64,000 nucleotides of DNA, taken from contig NZ_OBEF01000008.1 in NCBI RefSeq assembly GCF_900215375.1, positions 1 to 64,000 on the forward strand, read 5' to 3'. The stretch comes from Enterobacter sp. CC120223-11 (GTDB lineage Bacteria; Pseudomonadota; Gammaproteobacteria; Enterobacterales; Enterobacteriaceae). The notes under the pieces were generated by a model that searched no databases, was not told where the DNA came from, and was given only the letters and a program-made list of their open reading frames with translations. A program made the position numbers and the translations under genes. Shown one piece after another: positions 49,861 to 59,224 of the stretch (within the stretch, counting starts at the first letter, position 1; each line of letters starts with the position of its first letter).

Positions 49861-50386
49861 AGTCAATATGAAAAAAACAGTTCTGGTGTTATTACTCCTT
49901 TCACTCTCCTCTGTTGCTAAAGACCATGAGAAAGGTGAAGTGAGTGTGAATGGTCAAATTCAGGAATCAGCATGCAATATTCATCTGGACGATATCTTCC
50001 AGTCGCTGACTTTTGACAATGTAAAAGTTAGTCATATTGTCAACGATGATGAGGATAAGGCTAAAGATTTTACCATTCGGTTGATTAATTGCTCTGTGGA
50101 CAGAAGTACAGATACATTGTGGGATTCTGTGCATATATCGTTTGACGGCATACCCGATCGCCAGAATGGTAATTTATTCTTAATGTCAGGAGAAGGCTCT
50201 GGCGTTGCTGTACAAATTAAAGATACAAACGGCCAGCAAATATCGCCAGGCAACAGGGTCAATATTGCTAAAGTTGAAAATGGGCAAACAGGATTGTATT
50301 TTAAAATTAAGCTAGTAAGCAATGGTACACAACTGCTGTTAGGGAATTTATCCACCACAATAAAATTCACTATTGAGTACCAATAA
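49847..50386 (+). CDS. Minor pilin (PapH/PapF-like position)
   Basis: This 179-residue pilin-family protein has the second Met (49868) at the start of a strong signal peptide (MKKTVLVLLLLSLSSVAK). The first ATG (49847) has the better ribosome site. It shows the pattern GEVSVNGQIQESACNIHLD, Cys pair ACNI and INCSV, and ends FTIEYQ. Its place directly after the major pilin suggests an anchor/terminator or adaptor subunit. Confidence 0.78.
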   Translation: MKSHPVNMKKTVLVLLLLSLSSVAKDHEKGEVSVNGQIQESACNIHLDDIFQSLTFDNVKVSHIVNDDEDKAKDFTIRLINCSVDRSTDTLWDSVHISFDGIPDRQNGNLFLMSGEGSGVAVQIKDTNGQQISPGNRVNIAKVENGQTGLYFKIKLVSNGTQLLLGNLSTTIKFTIEYQ

Positions 50387-50416
50387 GTTTTTCTTTATAC
50401 AGGATGTAAATCAATA

Positions 50417-52888
50417 ATGTTTTCGTTAAAAAAAACAAGTATAAAAAAGCGTGGGTTATTCATGTTCGCAGCTCTGGCATTACATTCAGAGAATGTATAT
50501 GCCATTGAGTTCAATATGGATTTGCTCGGCGAAGAAAAAGACAATATTGATTTATCCCGCTTTTCAGAAGCTGGTTACATTATGCCCGGCGCTTATCTTC
50601 TCAAAGTAAGAATCAATGAGTTCACTCTTTCTGAGAGAGATGTGCACTTTTTTGAATATGATCAACACTCTAAAAGCGTTGCCCCCTGTCTGGATAACGA
50701 CATCATTGATATGCTGGGGCTTAAACCTGAAGCCAAAGAGAAAATCACCTGGTGGCATAATCAACAATGCGCGGATTTTAGTCAATTGTCCGGGATGTCG
50801 GCAACAGGAAACTTATCTGAATCCGCATTGATTATCTCAATACCTCAGGCATGGTTGGAATATCAGGATGCTAACTGGCTGCCTCCGACACATTGGGAAG
50901 AAGGAACTAACGGTTATTTTTTTGATTACAATGTTAACGCAGGCCTGACACGAAACGTAAATACAGATACGACAAAGGATGTAAGCGGCACGGGCATAAC
51001 AGGCATAAATGTGGGAGCCTGGCGTGTTCGAGCAGACTGGCAATCAAACTATCAACACAAAGCAGGCTACACTAAAAATAATTTTGACTGGTCTCGATTC
51101 TACGCTTATCGGGCACTTAAAAATATCGGTGCAAAAATCACGGCTGGGGAATCCTATTTGACGTCGGATATTTTCGATAGTTGGCGCTATACCGGTGCCT
51201 CTATCGTGAGTGACGACCGCATGCTTCCTCCTAATCTTCGGGGATATGCGCCCTCTATTTCAGGGATCGCGAGAACCAATGCCACTGTGACTATTTCGCA
51301 GCAAGGTCGGGTTATTTATGAAACGACAGTAGCGACAGGCCCTTTTTTGATTGAGGATTTAAACAGCGCCGTAAATGGAAAGCTGGATGTTAAGGTCAGC
51401 GAACAAGATGGCACAGAACAAAACTATCAGGTGGATACCGCATCCATCCCCTATTTAACCCGGCCAGGTCAACTTCGCTATAAATTTGCCGTAGGTAAAC
51501 CTAGCGACTTTGACCATAAATTCGAAGGGGATATTTTCGGCACTGGTGAGTTTTCCTGGGGAATCAACAATGCCTATTCTCTTTATGGCGGAAATATTAT
51601 CAGTGAAAACTATAATGCGCTGGCAGTCGGCATCGGTCGGGATTTACTGAGTTTTGGTGCCGTTGCCGCTGATGTCACACAATCTATTGCCAGTATTGAC
51701 GGAGAACGCAAGCAAGGCAAATCCTGGCGTCTTAGCTATTCAAAGCGTTTTGATGATCTTAACAGTGAAGTTACCTTTGCAGGGTATCGTTTCTCCGAAC
51801 GCGACTTCCTCTCAATGGGGGAATATCTTGGTGCCAGATACCACAATATCCAAAGCGGCAATAATAAAGAACTCTATACTATTACTGCCAATAAAAGTTT
51901 CCCCGACTATCGGATAACAACCTATCTGAGTTGGAGTCATCAGACCTATTGGGATCATAATGAGTCAGATCGCTATAGTTTTTCAACCAGCCGCTATTTT
52001 GACATCGGCAAAATACGTAACTTATCTGCATCGGTGAACGTAACCCAAAACGGCTATATGGGGAGTAAGGACCGATATGCTTATATCAGCATCAATATTC
52101 CGATGCGAAATGGAAATGTTAATTATAACAGCGGATATGGTAATGGAAGAAATACCCATGCGATTGGCTGGAATCAACGTTTGGATGAAAACAGCAGCTA
52201 TATGCTAAGAGCGGGATATGAGAATAATGCAGATACCAGTGCCACAACAAACGCGAGCGGTTTCTATTCGTACAATGGTAATGTTTCAGATTTAAATTTA
52301 AATGCAACCTGGCAGGAAAGTAGCTATAGCGCTGCCGGATTGTCGTTGAGCGGAGGCCTCACCGCAACAACACACGGTGTTGCTTTACACCGGGGCAGCA
52401 ATGGTGGCACGCGTATTATGGTAGATACTGATGGTATTAGCGGCGTTCCTTTCTCGTCATCTGCCAGAACAAATAAAAGCGGTCTGGCCGTCATTTCTGA
52501 TGTATCAAGTTACTACAAAGTGGCTGCATCCATAGACGTCAATGATCTTCCAGACGATGTTGAACATCGTAGTGCACCAGTTAAAGAGTTTGTTTTAACT
52601 GAAGGTGCAATCGGTTATCGGAAATTTGATTTAATTGAGGGGGAAAAACGAATGGCAGCAATAAGAAACAGCCATGGAGAACATCCTCCTTTTGGCGCAA
52701 CGGTGCATGATGAGGCCAATCGAGAATTAGGCATTGTTGGTGATGATGGCATGGTCTGGTTGACGGGGCTAAAAGAAGGTAAATCGCTGGCGGTACACTG
52801 GGGAGGCAAAAATCAATGCACTGTCGTATTACCTCAGAAGCTTAACACCGACACGCTCCTTTTACCCTGTAACTATTCAAAGTCATAA
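50417..52888 (+). CDS. Fimbrial usher (FimD/PapC family)
   Basis: This 823-residue outer-membrane usher has a signal peptide (to about 29, VYA-IEF) and an N-terminal chaperone-binding domain with FNMDLLGEEKDNIDLSRFSEAG and PGAYLLKVRIN. The 24-strand barrel with plug follows (DDRMLPPNLRGYAPSISGIARTNATVTISQQGR). C-terminal domains have PPFGATVHDEANRELGIVGDDGMVWLTGL and an end Cys pair (NQCTV...LPCN). Length and motifs are typical. It is slightly AT-rich and lies between pilin and chaperone genes. Confidence 0.93.
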   Translation: MFSLKKTSIKKRGLFMFAALALHSENVYAIEFNMDLLGEEKDNIDLSRFSEAGYIMPGAYLLKVRINEFTLSERDVHFFEYDQHSKSVAPCLDNDIIDMLGLKPEAKEKITWWHNQQCADFSQLSGMSATGNLSESALIISIPQAWLEYQDANWLPPTHWEEGTNGYFFDYNVNAGLTRNVNTDTTKDVSGTGITGINVGAWRVRADWQSNYQHKAGYTKNNFDWSRFYAYRALKNIGAKITAGESYLTSDIFDSWRYTGASIVSDDRMLPPNLRGYAPSISGIARTNATVTISQQGRVIYETTVATGPFLIEDLNSAVNGKLDVKVSEQDGTEQNYQVDTASIPYLTRPGQLRYKFAVGKPSDFDHKFEGDIFGTGEFSWGINNAYSLYGGNIISENYNALAVGIGRDLLSFGAVAADVTQSIASIDGERKQGKSWRLSYSKRFDDLNSEVTFAGYRFSERDFLSMGEYLGARYHNIQSGNNKELYTITANKSFPDYRITTYLSWSHQTYWDHNESDRYSFSTSRYFDIGKIRNLSASVNVTQNGYMGSKDRYAYISINIPMRNGNVNYNSGYGNGRNTHAIGWNQRLDENSSYMLRAGYENNADTSATTNASGFYSYNGNVSDLNLNATWQESSYSAAGLSLSGGLTATTHGVALHRGSNGGTRIMVDTDGISGVPFSSSARTNKSGLAVISDVSSYYKVAASIDVNDLPDDVEHRSAPVKEFVLTEGAIGYRKFDLIEGEKRMAAIRNSHGEHPPFGATVHDEANRELGIVGDDGMVWLTGLKEGKSLAVHWGGKNQCTVVLPQKLNTDTLLLPCNYSKS

Positions 52889-52911
52889 CAACCAGTAAAG
52901 GTATAACAGAG

Positions 52912-53631
52912 ATGCACAAGAAATTTAAGATAATGATGGCTGCAGTGAGCTTGTTGTCATTTTCTATCACGGCGGATGCAGCAATTGCACTTGACCGAAC
53001 CCGTGTTATTTATACCGGTAATGCTAATAGTATGTCATTAACACTCAGTAATGATAATGCACATAACCCCTACCTTGCTCAATCCTGGCTTGAAGATGAG
53101 CGAGGAAATAAAAACAATTTACCACTTGTAGTAACACCCGCGCTGCAACGTATTGAGCCGAGTCATCGGAGCATGATTCGTATTAACCCTGTTAGCGCTG
53201 CAATTGGCTTACCGCAAGATCGAGAGTCTGTATTTTGGCTGAATGTGAAAGAGATACCGCCGAAAAGTGAGCGATCAAATGTCATGCAGATAGCGTTGCA
53301 AACAAGAATAAAAATGTTTTATCGCCCGACTGCCATTATTCCCCCAAAATTTAGTCGTTGGGACGACCAATTGATTTTAACGCGCACGAACAAAGGCTAT
53401 ACCGTTGATAATCCGACGCCGTACTTTATGACTATCATTGCGATTCGTGGGGCGGACAAAGACGCAGGGGCTAAAGGTTTTCAATCCACCATGATTGCAC
53501 CAAAATCGAGCGGACATATTGACAGTGAGCACTTTAAAGAGCCTCACCTCACGACAATAAATGATTTCGGCGGGAAACCGACACTGGCATTTCACTGTAC
53601 TGGTGAAATCTGCAAAGCCAAAAAACAATAA
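52912..53631 (+). CDS. Periplasmic fimbrial chaperone 1 (PapD/FimC family)
   Basis: The protein has 239 residues with a signal peptide to ADA-AIALDRTR. Family motifs are visible: LDRTRVIYTGN, PYLAQSWLED, PLVVTPALQRIEP, FWLNVKEIPP and IKMFYRP (the G1 strand and conserved Arg/Lys sites). It caps pilins by donor-strand complementation. It lies directly after the usher with a 23-bp gap. The operon has a second chaperone (54268). Confidence 0.93.
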   Translation: MHKKFKIMMAAVSLLSFSITADAAIALDRTRVIYTGNANSMSLTLSNDNAHNPYLAQSWLEDERGNKNNLPLVVTPALQRIEPSHRSMIRINPVSAAIGLPQDRESVFWLNVKEIPPKSERSNVMQIALQTRIKMFYRPTAIIPPKFSRWDDQLILTRTNKGYTVDNPTPYFMTIIAIRGADKDAGAKGFQSTMIAPKSSGHIDSEHFKEPHLTTINDFGGKPTLAFHCTGEICKAKKQ

Positions 53632-53653
53632 GTTCGGGATCAAGAAAACACTT

Positions 53654-54247
53654 ATGAAAAAAACACTATGGGCTGCGATTTCGATATGCACTGTCTTATA
53701 TCTGCCAGCCAGTGCTTCCCAAAATCAGGATTCAGCCCCTGTCGATGGACTAAATGGTGTGCTGAGTGTTAATGCAAACATTGTAGAAACGCCGTGTAAT
53801 CTCTCCATAGAAATGTTGAATCAAGATGCAATGCTCGCCTCTGTGTCATTACGTGAGTTCAGGAAAGTGGGTGATATTTCTCAACCAGCTGAGATCAAAT
53901 TTATCTTTGATGACTGCATGCCGGGTACCTTATTGAGAAATGCCCATCAGGATGGGGCACTAGACTACATAAACGATCAGCCATCGGTTTATGTGCAGTT
54001 AGATTCCGAGCATGACATCGCGGACAAAGCCCTTTTCCGGCTGCACGGCGATGTTGCGGGGGTTGGTTTACGCATCGAAGGCCCAGAAGCAGTTCGTTTA
54101 ATACCTGGTGTAAAAAGTAAAGTGTTTAACTTAAATCCTGGAAGGAATGAATTTATCCTGACAAGTTTCCTGGAAAAAACATCGGCAGGCCCTGTTCGAC
54201 TAGGGGCATTTTGGTCCAGGATAAACGTTGCCGTTGAATATCATTAA
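53654..54247 (+). CDS. Pilin-family subunit (adaptor-type)
   Basis: The protein has 197 residues from the ATG at 53654; an upstream in-frame start overlaps the chaperone gene and lacks a signal peptide. A signal peptide (MKKTLWAAISICTVLYLPASA) is followed by the pilin pattern LSVNANIVETPCNL with Cys pair PCNL and DDCMP, and the end NVAVEYH. It lies between the two chaperone genes. It is longer than a rod pilin, so it may be an adaptor or minor subunit. Confidence 0.8.
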   Translation: MKKTLWAAISICTVLYLPASASQNQDSAPVDGLNGVLSVNANIVETPCNLSIEMLNQDAMLASVSLREFRKVGDISQPAEIKFIFDDCMPGTLLRNAHQDGALDYINDQPSVYVQLDSEHDIADKALFRLHGDVAGVGLRIEGPEAVRLIPGVKSKVFNLNPGRNEFILTSFLEKTSAGPVRLGAFWSRINVAVEYH

Positions 54248-54267
54248 TAAAATCAATAAGGAACAGT

Positions 54268-55026
54268 ATGCGCACATCTGTATATAATACTTTACTTGCA
54301 TTGGTGTTTAGCTTGACCGCCAGTCAGACCCTGGCAGCTTTGTCAGTTGATCGCTCACGCCTTATTTTTAACGAAGGCGATAAGTCGGTGAGTATGGAAA
54401 TCACGAATAACAACAAGGAATTACCTTATCTTGCGCAAGGATGGCTGGAAGATGAACATGAAAATAAAATAAAAGGAAAATTCACGGTATTACCTCCGCT
54501 ACAACGTATTGAACCTGACAGTAAGACATCGATTCGCTTACAGGCATTGCCCGATCTGTCCACACTTCCGCAGGATAGAGAAAGTCTTTATTACCTAAAT
54601 ATTCGGGAAATCCCAACAAAAGACAACAAAGAAAATGCTTTGACGCTGGCGTTACAGTTGCGCCTGAAAATGTTCTACCGCCCATCTGCGTTAAAAATCA
54701 CTCACGTAGAGGGTCATTATCCGGGCATTGAGGCAGTGACGTTAAAAAAGAAAGACAGTGGCTATACATTGGTCAACCCGACCCCCTATTACCTGACATT
54801 CACAGCGATTCGCGATTCTCAAAAAGGGGTTGCCCTTCCGGGGTTTGATCCGGTGATGGTCTCACCAAAATCCACTACTGAGTTAGATCTGAAGGGGCAA
54901 TTCCCCCACACATCGCCCGTTCTGATGATGATTGATGACTACGGCGGCACTTTGCGCCTGACGTTTAGATGTTCTCAGACGCACTGTAACGCAATTAACG
55001 TCGTTTCAGATCTTTCAATTCAGTAA
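54268..55026 (+). CDS. Periplasmic fimbrial chaperone 2 (PapD/FimC family)
   Basis: The protein has 252 residues with a signal peptide to TLA-ALSVDRSR. It has the same motifs as chaperone 1: PYLAQGWLEDEHENK, FTVLPPLQRIEPDS, YYLNIREIPT and LKMFYRPSALK. A ribosome site AAGGAAC precedes the ATG. A second chaperone in one operon suggests that some downstream subunits need their own chaperone. Confidence 0.92.
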   Translation: MRTSVYNTLLALVFSLTASQTLAALSVDRSRLIFNEGDKSVSMEITNNNKELPYLAQGWLEDEHENKIKGKFTVLPPLQRIEPDSKTSIRLQALPDLSTLPQDRESLYYLNIREIPTKDNKENALTLALQLRLKMFYRPSALKITHVEGHYPGIEAVTLKKKDSGYTLVNPTPYYLTFTAIRDSQKGVALPGFDPVMVSPKSTTELDLKGQFPHTSPVLMMIDDYGGTLRLTFRCSQTHCNAINVVSDLSIQ

Positions 55027-55054
55027 AGAAATCGACGATTTTACAGGCTTTTAT

Positions 55055-55564
55055 ATGAAAAATTTTGTCTTATACATCATTGCACTACTTACCTGCCCCC
55101 CTGCATATTCTATAGAAGGAAATTATGGGGTAAGTTCCGGTGATAATTTGATGCAACTTAGCGTTTCAGGCACGTTAAATGATAACCGAATCTGTACAGT
55201 TAACAGTGATAATAAGATAAATGTTGAATGGAAAGATTTAATTACTATGAATATGACAGGTGATAATTACAAGCAAAATATCATTGGTTCGTTTGAGTGC
55301 AATGCAGAAACAAAAGTAACGATTAAAATTTCGGGGTCGGAAGCAACATTCGGCAGTGGTCTACTGCTGACAAACAGCAGCAATGTCGCTATCCAATTTT
55401 ACTCGGGTGATACAAAAATAGCCGTTAACAAAGGGGTCTCTTACACTTGGAGTTCCTCGGCGCAGCCGCCACAAATTAGCGTCTCTCCGGTGGCTAACAA
55501 CCAACAGCTTAACCAACAGGATGCGTTTGCCGCTAATGCCTCCCTGGTTATTTCCTTTGAGTAA
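55055..55564 (+). CDS. Minor fimbrial subunit
   Basis: The protein has 169 residues with a signal peptide to about residue 19 (PAYS). It has a short beta-rich pilin-type body (LMQLSVSGTLNDNRICTVN; second Cys in FECNAE) and the end ASLVISFE. It resembles the next gene in layout (V.SGT...R.C.VN; Cys spacing of about 45). It is probably a tip-fibrillum or adaptor subunit. A 28-bp gap follows chaperone 2. Confidence 0.72.
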   Translation: MKNFVLYIIALLTCPPAYSIEGNYGVSSGDNLMQLSVSGTLNDNRICTVNSDNKINVEWKDLITMNMTGDNYKQNIIGSFECNAETKVTIKISGSEATFGSGLLLTNSSNVAIQFYSGDTKIAVNKGVSYTWSSSAQPPQISVSPVANNQQLNQQDAFAANASLVISFE

Positions 55565-55575
55565 GGAGGATCATA

Positions 55576-56091
55576 ATGACTGCAAAATTAAAACTTTTAA
55601 TGTTGTGTATGATCGGTATAGCTTTGCCGGTTGATTCTTTACGTGCAGATGCATCAATTTCAATCAGCGGAACGGTTAAAAGAGCGGTACCGATTTGTAC
55701 GGTGAATACACAAAATCATATAGTAGTTGACTTTGGTGACAAAATCGTCAAAAAGAAGATCCAGCAGCAAATATATAAAGAAAAGATACCAATCGAAGTC
55801 AATTGCTCCGATTTTATCCAGAACAACATGACACTATCCATTCAGGGGGATTCAGCAGGATTTAACGGAGATTACATAAAAACATCAATGACAGGGCTTG
55901 GTATCCAACTCTTTAATAATAGCACGCCGATAAAACAAGGTGACACGGTAAAATTTATCTATAGCAATAACACACCAAGTGGCGGAGCACCTGATATTTA
56001 TTCCATGTTAGTATCTAGTACTGACGACTCTGATATCATCGATGCGGGTGTTTTCACCGGCTCGGCAAATATAATCATCCATTATCAATAA
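55576..56091 (+). CDS. Minor fimbrial subunit
   Basis: The protein has 171 residues, starting with a strong ribosome site (AAGGAGG) 11 bp after the previous stop. A signal peptide to LRA-DASI is followed by SISGTVKRAVPICTVN and the second Cys in VNCSDF, and it ends SANIIIHYQ. It is similar to its upstream neighbour and probably arose by duplication. Confidence 0.73.
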   Translation: MTAKLKLLMLCMIGIALPVDSLRADASISISGTVKRAVPICTVNTQNHIVVDFGDKIVKKKIQQQIYKEKIPIEVNCSDFIQNNMTLSIQGDSAGFNGDYIKTSMTGLGIQLFNNSTPIKQGDTVKFIYSNNTPSGGAPDIYSMLVSSTDDSDIIDAGVFTGSANIIIHYQ

Positions 56092-56186
56092 GTTATGCAT
56101 TGAATATACTACATGTGTGACTGATACTAAATGCATTCCGCATATAGCAACAAGGTTTTGTAAAATATGAAAGAACGGGGTATTTA

Positions 56187-57074
56187 ATGACCAAGAAACT
56201 CTCTTTGCTTGCACTTGTTTTTACTGTTTTTTATAGCAATATATCAGCATCTGAATCACTTCGATGGATAAGACCAAATGTAATCTCGGACGTAGGAGGG
56301 AATAACAACAGCAAGTTCATATTCTCTTTAAGCCCCGTTACATATAGTATGGAGTGGGGAATTAGCAATGAGATCGCCAGGCGCTATATTGGTTATTTTA
56401 TTATGATGCGTTCAAATACAAACAACGCGGGCGAATGGAAATTTCTTGACACTTCATATGTTGAGGCATACAAGTCGATTCAGGGTTTCTCGGCGGCTGT
56501 GGACCAATTTAAAAATAAAACGAGCATAGTGTCACAAAAATTCTCCAGCTATACGAGTTATTGCATTGGGTTTGGGTATTCTTCCTATACAAGTCAGAGT
56601 AACATTACTTCAGATGGAAGGCCCAAAAGAGTTGATGGAACTGATATAAACTTCGGCGATTCTGATATGTCTTGTGGAACTTATGTGCCAAATTATATCC
56701 CCTGCAAGGCTGGGATATTAGGCCCACTTAAACTTAGTTTTGGGAATATTAATCTTTCTGAGATAAATGCTGCAAAGGCTACTTCAACATTGCCCGTAAA
56801 ATGTGTCTATGTTGAAGGGGTTGGGTCTGGATACTCTGGCGCTTCCTATAGAATAAAATTAAAAAGCGGGGACGGTATCCCACTAGATAATGGAACTGAG
56901 GCGACTATTTATATCGACGACAAAAAAATCAACTCTAGCAACGGTAGCGGTAATTTCATTATTAACAATGCCACACAAAATCACAATCTTGCCGTTTCTG
57001 CCACGCTTTCTGGAAAACCAACGAAATTAGGGGATTTTAAGGGGGATGGCTATCTGGTTATGGAGTTTAATTAA
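56187..57074 (+). CDS. Probable fimbrial tip adhesin
   Basis: The protein has 295 residues with a signal peptide to about residue 22 (ISA-SES). The N-terminal two thirds (aromatic- and Ser/Asn-rich; Cys in YCIGFG and DMSCGTY) form a probable receptor-binding domain. The last 120 residues form a pilin domain (PCKAGILGPLKLSFGNINLSE, CVYVEG) that ends GDGYLVMEFN. Two-domain layout, length and last position are those of PapG/FimH-like adhesins. It is AT-rich relative to flanking core genes. Confidence 0.75.
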   Translation: MTKKLSLLALVFTVFYSNISASESLRWIRPNVISDVGGNNNSKFIFSLSPVTYSMEWGISNEIARRYIGYFIMMRSNTNNAGEWKFLDTSYVEAYKSIQGFSAAVDQFKNKTSIVSQKFSSYTSYCIGFGYSSYTSQSNITSDGRPKRVDGTDINFGDSDMSCGTYVPNYIPCKAGILGPLKLSFGNINLSEINAAKATSTLPVKCVYVEGVGSGYSGASYRIKLKSGDGIPLDNGTEATIYIDDKKINSSNGSGNFIINNATQNHNLAVSATLSGKPTKLGDFKGDGYLVMEFN

Positions 57075-57109
57075 ATGCAATTTTTCTCAATGCGTCTATA
57101 TGCCGTTTT

Positions 57110-57139
57110 AGAAAGAGCATTTTATAAGGTGCTCTTTCT
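57110..57139 (+). terminator. Hairpin after the fimbrial operon
   Basis: AGAAAGAGCA (57110-57119) and TGCTCTTTCT (57130-57139) form a perfect 10-bp stem. The U-tail is weak, but the position 35 bp after the last fimbrial gene fits a terminator. No gene is supported in 57140-57323; base composition changes here toward core DNA. Confidence 0.65.
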
Positions 57140-57323
57140 CGTATAGTGATAGCTGATTCGCAGAAAAAGTGATGGTTGGCGCAGAGAGCTTTCAGCCCAA
57201 TAAGTCGCTCGTCCGCGTCCACGCAAGATAGCCCTGCTCTTTTCATTTGCCGGATGATGCAGCCCTGATAACAATGCTAAAATGCCGTGTTAATCCGCTG
57301 AATTGCCCAAAAAGGACGCGATA

Positions 57324-57569
57324 ATGAACAACGCTATCCCACTGAAGTTTTACGACATCGTCGATGAGTATTCGAGCGAAACGTCCATACCCGTTAAAGA
57401 CGCTGAGCGCGACCCGCTGGCGCACTACTTTCAGGCGTTGATTACCCGCCTGAACAACAATGAAGAAATCAGCGAAGAAACCCAGGGTGAGCTGGCTCAC
57501 GAGGCAGGCATTGCCGATTTCCGCATTGACGATATTGCTAACTTCCTGAATCAATGGGGAAATGAGTAA
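57324..57569 (+). CDS. ymjA: YmjA family protein
   Basis: This 81-residue cytoplasmic protein is conserved in enterics (E. coli YmjA, function unknown). It is recognised by [32 protein letters not shown] and the end [11 protein letters not shown]. The ATG at 57324 with AAGGACG upstream is preferred over an upstream TTG. It stands alone and is convergent with the transglycosylase gene. It marks the return to core-type genes. Confidence 0.88.
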   Translation: MNNAIPLKFYDIVDEYSSETSIPVKDAERDPLAHYFQALITRLNNNEEISEETQGELAHEAGIADFRIDDIANFLNQWGNE

Positions 57570-57602
57570 TCGTTAAGCATCCTGAATGCCCAGGCGCTAC
57601 TG

Positions 57603-59126
57603 CTATGGTTTCGCGGCTTCGGACTGGGCATTTACCGCTTCACTCCCGGGCTGGGCCGCTTTTAGCGCCTTCTGTTTGCGGGCAATCTCATCCAAAATCA
57701 GCCGATACGCAATGTAATATTTATAGATATTACTTACATAGGTCACTGTTTCTGCCCCAATTTTCTCTGCCGCCAGGTTTTCGACGTTGCCAAACCAGAC
57801 GTTGGGATCAAACCCACGCGCTTTGGTGTCAGCACGTAAGCGTGCAATCCGCGCGGGCCCTGCATTGTATGAGGCAAAGGAAAACAGCGCTTTGTTCAGC
57901 TGCGTCATCGGCTCATCGCCATAATAGTGGTCAATCATCCAGCGCATATATTTGATGCCCCCATTAATGTTGGGCTCCAGCTTGCGGATGTCTCCAACGT
58001 TAAGCTCTTTGCCCGTCTTAGGCATAACCTGCATCACGCCAATGGCGCCCACCGGGCTGCGCACGGACTGATTGAGCCGCGACTCCTGATAACCCTGGGC
58101 GGCCATCAGCAGCCAGTCGACGTTATACTGTTCGCCGTATTTTCTAAAGAGATCCACGATGGCCAAAAATTTACGGCGTTCGGCTTCGGAGGAAGCATCT
58201 TTGACGTATTTGGCGCTTTTCAGATAGCGCAACAGCAGCGTATTACCGAGCTTGCTGCCAATTTTATTCTCATTCACATAGCCGTTCAGCAGCGCCCGCA
58301 GCTGTGGGCTGTCTTTGCGCACCGCCCAGGCAATGTGGCCGTTATCGCGCAGGACGACATTTTCATGGACCTCAATTTTTGGGAAAACTTGCTTCCAGAA
58401 AACGGCAATGTGCTGGTCCACCACAATTAAAGGAATAAGCCCCGCGCTGAGCATCTCAATCAGATCCTCATCCTCAAGCGATTCCGGGGCGGGTTCTATG
58501 GTTACTGGCGGCAGCGATTCCTGTGCGAAATGCTGATTGAGCGTCTGCAGGCTTTCATAATAGCTTGACGATTTACGCACCATCACGGTTTTCCCTGACA
58601 GCTGCTCGAGGCTTTCCACTTTAGGTGACGACGGGCCAGAAACCAGCAGCTCTTTCGCGTTGGAGTACAGCGGGTCGGTAAATGCCACAAGCTTTTCACG
58701 CTCCGGCGTCACGGTCAGATTGGCGGCGGCAATGTCGCCCTTCCCTTCATTCAGCGCCGGAAGCAGCTGTTCGCGGGTCACAGGCACAAACAGGATCCTT
58801 ACCTTAAGATGACGATGAGTGAGTTTCTCCTCCTTCGCCAACTGCTGGTTCAGGTCACGTTCAAACTCGATGAATATGTCATGGGTCAGCCCGCGCTGCG
58901 TGCCCTTAGTAATAAAGAAGAAAGTTTTGCTGTAGGTGGTGAGAACGCGGATCACCCGGCGGTCATACATGCCAGGCAGATCGCCCACCCAAGGTTTTTG
59001 CATATCGTTAAGGTTGATGGTGAGGGCGTTTTCAGGCTGCGCGGCGGCCTGTGCGGCAAACATAAGACAACCGGCCACCAGTCCCAGTGGCCAAGCGTAA
59101 CGTCGTTGTCGATAAGAGGCATTCAT
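57603..59126 (-). CDS. MltF-like lytic transglycosylase with solute-binding domain
   Basis: The 507-residue periplasmic protein has a signal peptide (to about 30, AAAQ). Residues 55-300 form a family 3 solute-binding (SBP_bac_3) domain (GDIAAANLTVTPEREKLVAFTDPLY). Residues 330-470 form an SLT lysozyme-like domain with the catalytic Glu348 (GYQESRLN) and ASYNAGPARIARLR. This is the architecture of MltF, in which the binding domain regulates murein cleavage. Sequence differs enough from E. coli MltF to make it a paralogue. Confidence 0.85.
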   Translation of the reverse strand: MNASYRQRRYAWPLGLVAGCLMFAAQAAAQPENALTINLNDMQKPWVGDLPGMYDRRVIRVLTTYSKTFFFITKGTQRGLTHDIFIEFERDLNQQLAKEEKLTHRHLKVRILFVPVTREQLLPALNEGKGDIAAANLTVTPEREKLVAFTDPLYSNAKELLVSGPSSPKVESLEQLSGKTVMVRKSSSYYESLQTLNQHFAQESLPPVTIEPAPESLEDEDLIEMLSAGLIPLIVVDQHIAVFWKQVFPKIEVHENVVLRDNGHIAWAVRKDSPQLRALLNGYVNENKIGSKLGNTLLLRYLKSAKYVKDASSEAERRKFLAIVDLFRKYGEQYNVDWLLMAAQGYQESRLNQSVRSPVGAIGVMQVMPKTGKELNVGDIRKLEPNINGGIKYMRWMIDHYYGDEPMTQLNKALFSFASYNAGPARIARLRADTKARGFDPNVWFGNVENLAAEKIGAETVTYVSNIYKYYIAYRLILDEIARKQKALKAAQPGSEAVNAQSEAAKP

Positions 59127-59224
59127 GGCGGCTTACTCCGCAGATGCATCCTTTAATTTTAGTTCGACTTAAAGATGAGTACTGAAAATTTAAGTGTCGA
59201 AATGCCTTCCCTGGCGGCGATCTC

